Below are positions 20,123 to 31,890 of a DNA stretch of 64,000 nt, piece by piece. The position numbers were made by a program, and so were the translations under genes. The DNA is taken from assembly GCA_026397475.1 (NCBI GenBank), contig JAPLUT010000005.1:1-64000 (forward strand), in the 5' to 3' direction. How positions within the stretch are numbered: position 1 is the first letter of the stretch; every line of letters begins with the position of its first letter. This DNA is from a candidate division SR1 bacterium (GTDB lineage: Bacteria > Patescibacteriota > Gracilibacteria > Absconditabacterales > Absconditicoccaceae). The notes under the pieces are model-generated. The model had not been told where the DNA came from. It searched no databases and was given only the letters and a program-made list of their open reading frames with translations.

Positions 20123-20698
20123 ATGACCTTGATTCCTAGCGTAATTGAAAAAACTAAATGATGAGAAAGAGCATATGACATCTACTCTAGACTTCTAGAA
20201 GACAGAATCATATTCGTTGGAGAACCCGTACAAGCAAATATGGTAAACTCTATCGTTGCTCAATTACTTTTCTTGGAAAAGAAAGATCCTGACAAAGATA
20301 TTATTATGTATGTAAATACACCAGGTGGTGAAGTATATTCATGAATGGCCATCTATGACGTCATGCAATATGTAAAATGCGATGTTTGTACCGTTTGTGT
20401 AGGACTCGCTGCGTCTATGGGATCAATAATCCTCGCAGGAGGGACAAAAGGAAAAAGATACTCGCTTCCTCATAGCAAAATCATGATTCATCAGCCATTG
20501 GGAGGTATCGAATGACAAGCAAGTGATATCGTTATCCAAGCAGAAGAAATATTAAAAGTCAAAAATATGTTCATCGGATTGATGGCTAAACATACGGGGC
20601 AAAAGTTAGACATCGTTGCTAACGATATGGATAGAAATAAATGGATGAATGCTGAAGAAGCATTGAAATATGGAATTATTGATAAGATCATTAAATAG
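20123..20698 (+). CDS. clpP: ATP-dependent Clp protease proteolytic subunit
   Basis: 191 residues, standard ClpP length. Serine protease forming a tetradecameric chamber with ClpX or ClpC. It has [27 protein letters not shown], the nucleophile in GLAASMGSI, the active-site His in [16 protein letters not shown], and the catalytic Asp in NDMDRNKW. Four of 17 glycines by my count are TGA, each aligned with an invariant Gly of ClpP; this is the clearest proof of code 25 in the window. It is monocistronic, with a strong terminator after it. Confidence 0.97.
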
Positions 20699-20728
20699 AA
20701 CGATAAATAGAATTAACTTTTCTTAACA

Positions 20729-20767
20729 TAAAAAAACCTCGTCGAGTATGTGGCGAGGTTTTTTTGT
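20729..20767. terminator. Bidirectional terminator between clpP and the SNF2-methyltransferase gene
   Basis: AAAAAACCTCG / CGAGGTTTTTT, an 11-bp stem with A and T runs on both sides. It serves clpP on the plus strand and the giant minus-strand gene ending at 20784. Confidence 0.88.
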
Positions 20768-20783
20768 TTATGGTAATTATATA

Positions 20784-23700
20784 TTATTCTTTGGTTGCTA
20801 TCGCTTTTCTATATCTAAATAGTCATGCGTTATGAGGTAAAGAAATAACAAGGACCAAAGATTTACCCGTAGAATATCTTCCGAATCAATACTTTCTTAT
20901 TATATCTTCCGGAATTCTTTCAAGAGAACCATATCTTTTTTCCCGTTCTTTTATGAGATTAGTATATGATTTTTCCATATCCAAGGTTGATTTTCCTTGA
21001 GAATTAAGTTCAATATCTATTTTATCATATCATATCTCAACTGCCTGTAAAATACTTTGTTGATTATTGAGATGAATTTTATCTTTTTTCATCTCCAATC
21101 CATCAAACATATTTTGTTCTCTCAAAAGATCTACTATCTCTTCTAAAGAATACTCAATATCTTCTTTTTTGCGCAAGGTAAGTGTTTTTACATGAAATAT
21201 ATTACTCTGTTTACCAAATGACTCTGCATTTCACGAATATTTTGGATCTATTTCAAATCACAAAAGAGTGAGTATTTTATACAATTTTTCCTTTTGTGGA
21301 TAATATAAACTATAAATAGTACTAATAACCGCATACCCTCACCTCTTCAATACCCTCTGCATTTCGTACAAACAAGCCAATCTTTCAAAATCTTCTTTTT
21401 CTGGTTTCCATCAAGTATCATTGAAGGAAAGAGAAGACGAAATAATATCTACTGATTTTTCATCACTCGAAAGTGAAATAAAATTTCATATTTTTACTTT
21501 TCACGACTTTCTATCTTCTTCGGTAAAATTATAAGGATTGATATCTATACTAGTTACACAATCTTTAAGACCGTCAGCAATATGGTGGTAAAGCATTTTA
21601 GGTCATGATCAGAGATCTAATATATTAAGATTCTGGATATTATTTTGACTCATTAGCTGATTAATAATGGAGCCATTCCATCTATTCACATTGGCTTGAT
21701 AACTTCTTGAAGACAAATCTTTATAATATCCCGCAAGTTTTTCTCCTTCCTCTGCAATAAGCTTTTCTACACTTGTTGTCCCTCCCTGTTTGAGAGATCA
21801 ATACATAGCATTTAATTCTTCAGCACTTTCTCTGAAGTAGGTCGTCAATCATTTGTTGATTTCTTTTTCTGATCCTGGCTCAACCTCAGCAGAAGTTCCT
21901 GGATCATCAGATTCCAAAATTCTTTTTTCTAAGACGGAAAGTTCTATTCCATAATAGAGTTTCATAATCGCATCTTGTTTGAGTTCCACGTACTCATGGA
22001 TTCCATGCTCTATGCTTGCACGAGTAATACATGTCGTAGATTCTATATCCTTTTTTTGTCCGTATCTATATACTCTTGCATCTTGTTGATCTTTTTCAGC
22101 TTGAGTTCGGGCTTCATTTACGTGAACAATATATTCTCCTCCTGTAAGATCTATCCCCACATCTGCTGTAGATCCGCTTACAAAAAGAGCTATCTTTTTA
22201 TTGCTTGAGTTGAATTCGTCTTGAATCTCTGTTCTGTTGCTGCTATTTTCACCGTCGATTACCATTACTTCGATATCTTTATCCAAACCCATTTGTGCAA
22301 TGAATGTCTCGTCTAGAGATATAGCTTCTGTAGGCCTCAAAACACCGCTAATAAAACTATTTACAAAAAATACAATCTTATTTTTTTCTTTGAATAAGAT
22401 ATTTGCTTTTTCTCATATTTTTTTTGCTTTTGTGGAAACGGGAATATCTGTGATTCCTAGGATTCTTGGATTGAGCAGCAATTGTCTCAATTTGATAATC
22501 TTTTGAGATGCAGATATTTCTTCGTCTGCCAATATCGCATCATAGTAAAATTTTTCTTTTTTAGAAATATCTCCGTCTCCAAGATTCCGATATTCATAAT
22601 TAGAGTACAGCTCTGGCATATCGATATGATCACTTATTTTTTTCATTTGCATCCTTGGCAACAAGAGACTTCTCAAATTCAAAGTATCTCCAGCAAGAAT
22701 AGACTGGACCAATGCTCTATTATCTGTGACTCCGTATTCCTGTGGATACAGTAATTTCAAAAGCATGGCAATATCTCCGACTTTATTAGGAATAGGAGTT
22801 CAAGAAAGCAGACAAAGATACCCATTTTTTTCTTCTATTTTTTCTGTAATTTGCAACAATGCGTTAGCTCTTTTTCCTTTGCTTACATTTTTTAATTTAT
22901 GAATTTCATCGACTATCATAAAATCAAAATTAGTATCAATCAAAGGCTGCAAGTAGCTATCGCTCGACAGTTTTTCTTGTGAGATAATAACGTATTCATA
23001 CTCTGAGATATGGTTTTCTTTGATATCTTGCATAGAGTCTATAACTAATACTCTTGGTGCTTTTCCTACCCCAAAATATCATTGCTTCTTTTCTTCTGGG
23101 ATATCGATATCGGAAAGATAATTTTTTCGAGTACTAACAACATTACTTGGAGTGACTACAAGGCAGCTTTTTGCTTCTATTACTTCTTTTGCTAAGATTG
23201 CAGAGAGGGATTTCCCCATGCCCATTCCATCGGCAATCAAGAATCTTCTCTTTTCTTTGATCTCTGCTGCATTAAGTTTTTGTAGAAAATCCGGAAAATC
23301 TCTACGTGCCTCCAGCTTATCAATAAAGCGCTCTGGCTTACCAATAGCGAGGATTTGTTCCAAAAATTTACTAAATTTTTCTAATACATTTTCAAATACA
23401 GGTTCATTTTTACGGATTTTATTAAATTCACTTCTTGAGTGTTCTATATAAGCATCACATATTTCACGATCTGCCATTTCTGGAGATTGTTTTTTTGTTT
23501 TAGTATAGTAACTAATAAATCACTTTTCAGTTACCGTGAATATTCTGTCCACCATCTCCTTGCCTCATAAATGAAGAGTGTCGGGTATGGCAACAAATCC
23601 GAATCATTTTTTCTCTATCAAAAACTTTCATAAGTATTGTGATAAAATTGACTTTATTGCGAGCACTCACAAAAATTTATACTGAGGATACAATTGGAAA

Positions 23701-26654
23701 AGGATATCCGCGGCATTTTCCATGCCGAATAAGGTAATCAATTCCTCTAATTCTTTGACTCCGATATTATCTCTATCTTTAAGGAAAGATACTAACTGAT
23801 TTTTAACCTCTTCAGCAGAATATTGATCTATTCCATATTTATTTTTTAACATAGCAAGTCCTTCTTTGTCTTGGGTAAGAACGTAAAATTCTTTCCAAAG
23901 TTGGAGGGCATTATTGATATATTTCTGACGCATGTTATTATTTACCGAGAATTCATAGAGCTCTTTTAGCCTCGTTTTCATCTCTCCTACTGACAATATA
24001 TTCTCATTTTTTTTATGTAAATTTTCTGGAAGAGGACGTAAGGCTTGGAGGGCATCTAAAATTCTACCGCAATATATTTCATAACACTTTTTAACTGCTC
24101 TCTGCATATTTACCGTTCGAACTTGTGTATGTTCTTCTTTCTTTTTCTTTTCTTTTACTTGATCGCAAGCTGCTAACATTTCTTTACATAAATCAAATGC
24201 ATATTCTGCAGGTTGATTGCGATAGTACTTAAATAGCATATCTCAAGCCCAAAAATGTTCCTCGCTCAAAGACTCATATGTTTTTTCTAACATATAATAG
24301 ATGTACCTGTACTGGTGCTTCACGACTCCCTTCGCGTTGAAATAGGTTAATATCTTTGTTGCAATAATTTTTATAAGTTCCTCTGGGATATTTTCTTGGT
24401 TATTGTCATAAAGAGTTAAAAAATAATCGATATTTTTTGAATCAATAGGCATTTCATTTATCTTAGTTTCGATGAGTTTTTTTGTCGTTTTGTGAATAAT
24501 TTTTTCATCTTTAGAAACTAATGAGATCAAGAAAGTAATGAGCCCTGCGTCTGCTTTTGTTTTTTCAACCTTTTGATTAAATGCAAGTGTAGTCTCTGCG
24601 TTAAAAAGAATATCTTCAAGAGTAAAATGCAAAACGCTCTCTGTTTGAATTTCCTTTACTATCTTTTTTTCTCTGATTTTTTTCTTTTCTTTTTCTCCTC
24701 AAAGTTTCGTTTCGTAGGTCTCGAAGAGCGATTCAGCATAAGCGAAATCCTCTCTATCTAGTGCCTTGTCAAAAACCTTCGATATTCGCTTTTTATTTGA
24801 TATTCAGTATTTCTCTCCTACTTTTTCTATAAGCGGGAGAATATATTCATATTCGCCAAAATCCAGCATAACCTCTAATATTCAAGATAATGCTGTTTTT
24901 TGCTTCACTACATTTACTTCACAAATATCTCACAAGATAAATTTTTCTATCTCTGATAATTCTCAGTTCCTGTTTGCTATTTCTAAAACTTCTGACATAT
25001 CTTGATTGAGACAGATCTTTTTGAATTCAGTTTTTAATTCTGAGATTATTTCTTCTGATCTAACAAACTTTTCTATAGTAAACATTTTCTTATTTATCTT
25101 TTGAAATATTTCTAGTTTTTGTAGCTGTTTTTCTTTTCTAGAGATACCAGGAAATTTATCAATATAAGTAAAAAATACGTCGGGATGGAGTACTCCGTTT
25201 TGATTATTGCAGCCTTTGGGATCTTCCAGAAATATATTTTTTTCTTTGTTAAGGATTGTAAGTAGGATTTCTTCTGAAATACGATACTTTTGTATATAGG
25301 TAGTTATAAGTTCTTTTTTGCTCTCCCGCATATACAGAGAGGGATCTAAGTATACTTCGAGTATTGAAACGACAATATTCTGTTTTAACAGAATTTCTCA
25401 TTGTGCCGGACCTGCATTGATTTCTAAAAGTAAACTTTCCATATCTCAAAGACGCTCTGGGTCTCCACGAAAAAGAGTATATATTTTCTTATATGCCATG
25501 ATGAGATAGTGATGGTTTCCCCCTACGCATAAATTAGCTGCGAATTTTATTGCTTCCTTTCGTCCTTCCTTAGTTATTACTGCATCTATGTTAACGAATT
25601 TAGTATCTTTTAACTTACTCTCTTTCTTACTATACATCTCATACACATGATCTTTTTGTGATTTTATATCTGGATAGAATTTTAATAAATCTACCTTACT
25701 AAGTATGACCATACATATATCGTATTTTGCTTTCTCATAGTTTACGTCAAATATCTGATGCAAAAGTTTTACTCATTCTTTCGCCGCCGACCACTGTTCT
25801 GCCGAAAATGAATTAATCAATATCCTTATTTTTCATTCTACTTGACGCTCTGGAAATCATATGTCATTGAGTATTTTTATAAGGACATCTAAGGATATAT
25901 CGTTATATTTTTCCATAAGATTCTCCCATCAATATTTAGCGTGGCTTTGTTTGCTCATATATGAAATTCATTTTTTCCAGTCAAAAAAGTAGCGAGCTAA
26001 TAAGTTGATCACTATTGGCTCTATTTTTTCTTTTTCGTATTCCACCTTTTCAAGCAAGGCAAGATTATCTTCAAGTTTATCTATTTCTATGGTTTTAATA
26101 TGGGTAGATAATTGTGCAGCCAATTCCTCAGCGGCTTTTCTTACGGTTTCATCCTTAGCAGAAGTAGCTGCTTTAAGAACTTCTATAATATCTATTTTAC
26201 GTGCTTCTGGACTTATATTCTTTGCTTGTATTTTTACTTCTGGAAAATATGCTGAGAGACTTTTAAGTCCATTCGCATCATTAGTTTTTGTATATTTTTC
26301 CCAAAGCTGAACCACTATATCGCGTTTCAATTCATTTGCTTCTCCTCCCTCTAATAAGGGATCTTTTTGTATCATTTCGATAGCGGCTACACAATTGCTA
26401 CGTTGGATAGTTCAGGACAAATCATATCGCTGCATACAAATAGCCTTGAATATCTCTTTTGCTGTCTCTTTGTCGGTTTCACTTACTTTCTCTTTGATTT
26501 TTTGAATATCCTTAAATTGTATCTGGGGAAGAAGTCCAAAAGTATTTCGAATAGGCACAAAAAGTGCAGATAGTGTCAGCATTCTCTCTGCCTTTAATTT
26601 GTTTATACACTCCTGTACAAACTCATCTTGTCTCGTTTTTGAAACCACTTCCAT
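20784..26654 (-). CDS. Giant SNF2-family helicase fused to a methyltransferase domain
   Basis: 1956 residues; I checked the gaps between fragments and the frame is continuous when TGA is Gly. Residues 1 to about 1050 are helical, without a recognised family. An SNF2 ATPase follows: Walker A IADGMGMGKSLSA (about 1145), IVDEIHKLKN (about 1246), LSGTPIPNKVGD, and in the second lobe STADVGIDLTGGEYIVHVN with QDARVYRYGQKK. A class I SAM methyltransferase ends the protein: ILDLGSGP (about 1680), SSSLSFND, and LKRGGYAVIS. No NPPY-type adenine methylase motif is visible. The combination recalls the large helicase-methylase proteins of mobile elements and anti-restriction systems, but the domain order and N-terminus differ. 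A TTGCAA/TATAAT promoter and two palindromes precede it. Confidence 0.88.
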
Positions 26655-26686
26655 CTTTTAGATATTGGGGCTAAATTAACATGTAT

Positions 26687-26715
26687 ATTATACCCGAAAG
26701 TGGCTTTTTTTGCAA
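26687..26715 (-). promoter_or_regulatory. Promoter of the SNF2-methyltransferase gene
   Basis: Minus-strand -35 TTGCAA (26710-26715), 17-nt spacer, -10 TATAAT (26687-26692), 33 nt before the ATG at 26654. The same boxes with similar spacers occur at 36.2, 46.5 and 59.7 kb. Confidence 0.75.
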
Positions 26716-26727
26716 ATCCTTAAACGG

Positions 26728-26790
26728 ATTTGTAAACAAATTTCCTTCGAAAACTTATGAAAAAATTCTAAAACGAATTTATAAACAAAT
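26728..26790. promoter_or_regulatory. Paired palindromes upstream of the promoter (operator candidate)
   Basis: ATTTGTAAACAAAT (26728-26741) and ATTTATAAACAAAT (26777-26790), 49 nt apart centre to centre and just upstream of the -35 box. The same pair stands at 59746-59786 in front of the 615-residue membrane protein gene, which suggests a common activator or repressor. Confidence 0.55.
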
Positions 26791-26810
26791 TTTAAATGAG
26801 AAATTATATG

Positions 26811-26833
26811 AAAAAGCGCCCGAAGGCGCTTAG
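26811..26833 (-). terminator. Terminator of the 702-residue protein gene
   Basis: AAGCGCC-TTCG-GGCGCTT stem-loop on the minus strand followed by Ts, 30 nt after the stop at 26863. Confidence 0.85.
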
Positions 26834-26862
26834 TGAAGTATATTATGTAACAGGACTTAGAT

Positions 26863-28971
26863 CTATTTCTTCGTAAGTGTATTTAAAACATCTACCTGTT
26901 CCTTGAAATCGGGATTGCTTGCAAGATTATATTTTGTTATTATAGTTTGTGCGTCTTCGTAATCTTTTCTTCTAATGTATTCGATTATTTTTTCCTTTAT
27001 CTTTCCCATCAAGAACGGGATGACTTTTTCTTTAGCGATTCCGTACGCATCTAAGGATAACTCCGGGGAATAATATCCACCATTTCTTTCTGCGAAGGAT
27101 CGATCATTATTTACCATCAGATCTATAATTTCTTCTTCTGTAATGGTAAATTTTGAGATCAATTCCTTTCCTCTTTTGTGATCATGTCGGAAACATTCTT
27201 TGAATTTACTAAGTCCAATGTCATGAAGAAACTTATCAGAAAGTTCTAGCTTTAGAACGAGATCAAATATATTATAAGCATTTCAACATTTCTTATCTAG
27301 AATCATTACAAATGCCTGTTTTTCGTATTCAGAAAAAATATCTCTGTGTGTTTGCATCAACGCTAATGCGTCATCAATGCAGTTATAAAGTAAGTTTTTC
27401 TCATCGCTATAGTCATGAGGGCGCCTCTTATTTATCTCATTAATTAATTGTTCTGCGTAAAACTTTTGATACTCAGGAGAAAGTTCTAGAGATATACTTT
27501 CTGCAAATTTGTAGACATGTCTCATATGGAGTATACTTGGATTGCACCAATGAGTTGATTCTTCTATAATTTCTTTACATAAGGTTTTAATCTGCTCAGG
27601 GCCGATTATCACATCATACTTTTTTGCAAGCTCTTGGATATCTGAGTACTCCCCTGTTTTGACTATGGCATCCCCAATCATATCATAAAGTATTCTCACT
27701 GTACAATCTTTTCATAAATTATATTTCTGGATCAATTGAAGCTTTACTCCAAAGTTTTCGTAATCTCATTTAGCCCCATATCTAAAATGTCATAGATTAT
27801 CTTGATAGATATATTCAGCGATAATTTTGGCTGTTATTTCGTCCTGTTTATTTTCGTAGTATTGTAAAATCTGTCGGATATCTAGTCCAGGATGCTTTTC
27901 TATGATGGCCTGAACGCTTGCATCCTTTTTATCTTTTTCTTCTTTTTGTTGAATCACTCCCTCTATTTTAGTTTTGAGATCTTGTGAAGTATTAGGATGA
28001 TTGAGGATAATCTGTTCATAACCGTTTTTACCGTATCTTGCATATATTTCTTCTAGTATCCATGAAGGCGTTTGCTGATGAGAAGCAAGTGTTGTCAAGG
28101 CATTGTGATTCTTTGCTTTTTCAGGAGTTATTAATGCCTCAATATGTTCTGAAGTTAAATTCTGATTTTTGAAGAGTGACGCTAAGTAAGAATCAATGTA
28201 TTCTAATAAAAGTTCAGAAACTATTGGCGCCTCAGTACTACAATCTCATTGCTGTCCTTCTTCAAGAGCAAGTTGTTCTTCATATCCTCCTTCGTCATCT
28301 TCATCGTAACGTGGAACATGGATAAGCACTACTTTTTCTGTTCACTGAACTACTCAAAGCAATTTCTTTACTAATTTTTCTAAGAGATCTCAAGCGATTT
28401 CACCGTTCAAACATAAATTTCCTAACACTACAGAATCAGCCTTGCTCAGCAAAAGATTGAATATGCTTTTGGAAAGATTTTTTTCTTGAGAAAGTTGATG
28501 CAAAAAATTTTTCTTCCCTGATACTCATAATTTATCTACTAAAGACATAATATCTTCTAGCTCAATTTGTACTTTTGCTACTTCGTTTCCTGTGAGGCTT
28601 AATTTTTTCTCTGGCAAATTTCCTGGTTTGTATACCGTAGTATCTAATGCAGTATAAAGTTCACGAAATTCATCTTCATCCATATCTTGCGGAGCTTGCT
28701 TCGCGAAAGCGTTCATCTGCTCTGCTAGCCAATTGAGTCTTTCAATTTTAGATTGAATTTCTGAAGAAATATCTCTATTGTATGCTACTTTTGGATAAGG
28801 CTGCATATGAAAAGTAGGCTGTTGCGTGTAATTGCCTGTTTTAGTTAATAGAGATTTTACTTCGTCGAAACCACCCAATCTAAACGCCATCCCTAAGAAG
28901 CAATACTGGTTGACGTAATCGCTATTGATGGTGGTGAAAGTCTGTGGAACGTTCTGCAATATGTCTGTCAT
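26863..28971 (-). CDS. Large helical protein of unknown function
   Basis: 702 residues, open across all TGA codons. I do not recognise a family. It is soluble and mostly helical, with an acidic patch around residues 235-255 (DEDDEGGYEEQ) and repeated short helix pairs in the C-terminal half (IYARYGKNGYEQIILNHP; ILYDMIGDAIVKTGEY; ITKYNLASNPDFKEQV) that resemble HEAT/TPR-like solenoids. No catalytic motif was found. It lies downstream of the 619-residue gene (42-nt gap), and the two look like parts of one unit with a common helical style that also occurs in the N-terminus of the SNF2 protein. Confidence 0.7.
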
Positions 28972-29013
28972 GATATTTAATTAAAAAATTAAAAAACGTA
29001 TAAGATTAAAAGA

Positions 29014-30873
29014 TTATTTGTCGCTTAGTTTTTCCTGATATTTTAATGCTTCTATCAATAAATCTTTGTCTGCTTGTTCTACTGATGATAATTCTGACAA
29101 TATTTTCATGTCGATTTTATATTCTTGTTTGGGAGACATCTTTACTATCTTTTTGTTGCCTGCTCATGTTTTTACAGTAACGACATACTCCTCAGTTTCT
29201 TTCTTTATATCCAATACCTCAATATACTGGTTGTTGTAGTTATCTTTCGCAGACTCGAATCTGTCCCTGTAGTTTTGGTTTCCTGTAGATGCCTTTAGAG
29301 TTCCACCTTCAACATATACACAAAGTTTAGAATCTCTTTCTATACCTCATCTACTTCCATAATAAGAGTGTTCACTAATTACTGCCATAGCATCTATTTC
29401 CTTAAATTGTCGAAAACTATGCATTCCCGTACTATGGGTTTGTCATCGCGTTTCTTTATATGCCTTACTAAAATATTCTTTTTTTCATTCTCTAGATAAT
29501 TTATTGAATATTTCTTGAGCCTTACTTTTTGCTTTGTTTATTGTGATTTCTCTTATCCTCTTAACTTCTTCTTTGTACGCTACGTTGCTTTTGTAGGCGG
29601 CATGAAGTTCTGCGATAATTTTTTCACAATCTACTGTTCATTCTTTTCTGACGAGATATTTTTTAGCTTGAAAAAACACTCTCACAAATTCTATATACTG
29701 ACTAAATTTCGCATCAGGGAAGACTGAAGAAATAGCTATTCTTCAAGCCTTTTTTGCCTCATCTAAAAGATCAAAACACAATTTTTCTGACTTAGAATCT
29801 TGGATTCCTGCTACGAGGATGTCCATCCAAAATTTGCTATCGATATCATGCATGCCTATTTCTTTTCTAAAATCACCCTCTGCATATTTCATAAGATTCA
29901 TCGTAAAGGAGATATCTTTGCCTAAAAAGTGCATATTTTTTGAAATATAGTGAAACATACCGTTGCGTACTGCATACTGAAATGAGCTAGAGTTTGTTCC
30001 ATCTTGGTGTCTTTGTTCTATGAGCAAATCAAAAATAGCTGTCATATCGTTTATCACTGATGCATCTTCTGTACATATAAAAGCAAGCATCATTCGAAGC
30101 TCGCGATCTCTAATAGCAGCTGATCTTGTGTAATCATTATATGTCTTGCTTTGTACATTTTTCTCTACGTTAAGTTTTCGATCATGGATGGATTCTTGTA
30201 TCTGTGCAACTACTCAAGACTCTTTGAGAATAGCAGGATCTCTTTCTTGGATTTCACAAAGCAACTTCATGGTTTTGCTTATAGTTTCTCCGCGCATCTC
30301 TCATTTAACATATTCTGGTCTTTTATCCCATGAAGTGTTTTTATAAACACTTTGTAAGTTATCTTGAGTCACAAACGTATCAGCTATAGTAAATATTCAG
30401 TCCTCACAAGCCTTAGCCAATGTCTTTTTAAGTTCTTCTGGAGTCCCCTTTCTAAATACGCTATCAATCTTTTTGAGAGATGTTTCTTGATATCTTACAT
30501 ATCCCTTCAGTTTCTTGATAACATCTTTCTCAAGTACAGAAAATTGTTCTTCTAATTGTCCCGCCACACCCTTTTTTTCTTGTACTTCTTTTTTTTGTTT
30601 TTTTATTTCTTGATATTCTGGAGACAACTTGAGAACAGAAAGTATCTCTGCTGCATCAACCTTGTCATCATAAATTCTTAAAAAGTTAAGAACTTTTATG
30701 AGTTCTGCTTTTGCTTTTAATGACTGTTCGTCTAGTCATTTTTCTGTTTCTTTTTTACTTTTTTCTAATGTAAGAAAACTTTCTCCTAAGCCTCACATTA
30801 GTTTTGATATGAATTTAATTTTGCTTTCTCCACTTTCTGGAGTTTGTTTACTTGTAGTAATTTTCTTAGTCAT
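29014..30873 (-). CDS. Large helical protein of unknown function
   Basis: 619 residues. Begins MTKKITTSKQTPESGESKIK, then long Lys/Glu-rich helices (to about 150) with coiled-coil character. The middle part contains DRELRMMLAFICTEDASVI and FQYAVRNGMFHYISKN, the C-terminal part a compact domain with YGSRGGIERDSKLCVYVEGG and IEVLDIKKETEEYVVTVK, which reads as a small beta-rich fold. No family recognised. The N-terminus resembles that of the 640-residue protein at 31.9-33.8 kb (MTKKAITRG), which hints at a shared origin or localisation tag. Confidence 0.7.
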
Positions 30874-30926
30874 AGTTTTAAATTAAAATATTAAAAGATT
30901 ATTAAAATTAAAAGGTTATTTGTTAA

Positions 30927-31100
30927 TTATTTGCCGATTATCTCTACGAATCCAACGCCGGTCTCTTCGTCGTATCCGATCTTGATTTCTGTTCCATCAG
31001 AATCAAAATATATTTTTTTGTTGTTGATGTTTTGTTTTATATCGCGAACAACTATTTTTTTACTGTCTCCTGAGTTTTTTTTATTCGCTGGATTGGTCAT
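30927..31100 (-). CDS. Small basic protein, overlaps the upstream gene
   Basis: 57 residues from the ATG at 31100: MTNPANKKNSGDSKKIVVRD, then a beta-rich tail with YFDSDGTEIKIGYDEETGVG. It overlaps the end of the 216-residue gene by 20 nt, the usual mark of translational coupling. Function unknown; the C-terminus looks like a small two-stranded domain. Confidence 0.6.
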   Translation of the reverse strand: MTNPANKKNSGDSKKIVVRDIKQNINNKKIYFDSDGTEIKIGYDEETGVGFVEIIGK

Positions 31101-31731
31101 GATTTTGAGGTGATAAAGTAAAGAATTCTCTTTGATGGTCCATATTGATAGTGATGGTGTATCACATATTTTTGTACTCCTCAAGCATCCATTCAACGAG
31201 CTGATTTGAACATGAGCCATAAGATCCTGAATCTTGTTTGATGTGGATGGTTTTTTTTTCGTGATCGATATCTATTCGTGCTCAACCCAAAATAGAAACT
31301 TCTGCGACTACTCATTCTAATCAGCACTGCGCTGCAATCTTAGCATGTGCATCGTCTCCTGTCGAAACAAGTAATAAGGTATTCGTTGCTTCTTTAATAT
31401 TTGCCGATACAGAAGTTCAACGCCTCAATTGTTCTGGTATCGATGTCACAATAAACTTGTAAGAACCATTCGTCACAGGGAGAATTACTTTTCTTTTAAT
31501 GGGCAGATTCTCAATGTTTGCATATATTGTAAATGAGAGCTTTACGAGATCTGCTAGGATCTTCGCAGAAACCGCAAATCCGTATTTCTTGGATTGCAAA
31601 TAAATTTCTGCGAATGAATCTATGCCCAAGGTAGTAAATAGATCCTTAGTCGTCGGAGTCAGCGTATCTCCTGATCAGAGGAATAATTCATCCATTCCGT
31701 CTCTGATTTTTTGAAGTATTGGATTTTCCAT
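31081..31731 (-). CDS. Unknown protein, first gene of a two-gene unit
   Basis: 216 residues starting MENPILQKIRDGMDELFLSG. The N-terminal half is helical; the C-terminal half alternates strands (KVILPVTNGSYKFIVTSIP; NTLLLVSTGDDAHAKIAAQC; AEVSILGGARIDIDHEKKTI). The DDAHAKIAAQCG stretch could be a nucleotide-fold loop but I cannot assign it. The stop at 31081 falls inside the next gene. No transmembrane segment. The role is unknown. Confidence 0.65.
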
Positions 31732-31843
31732 TTTGTAATTTTTTATGAATAAAATTTTCTTTACTTGACATTTAGAGTTTTATATAAAAGTAATTAGATA
31801 ACAATGCTGAACTGGTAAATACTGTTGTCGGAAAATTACAACA

Positions 31844-31877
31844 ACGAAAAAACCCTCAGCGAGTGAGGGTTTCTTAT
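31844..31877 (-). terminator. Terminator of the 640-residue protein gene
   Basis: AACCCTCA / TGAGGGTT stem with a 5-nt loop and T6 on the minus strand, 14 nt after the stop at 31891. Confidence 0.85.
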
Positions 31878-31890
31878 GCATATAGAAATA

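Noticed and set aside
20784-26654. Ten separate genes in place of one giant gene
   Set aside because: Every break is a TGA; all fragments share one frame and helicase motifs continue across the breaks.
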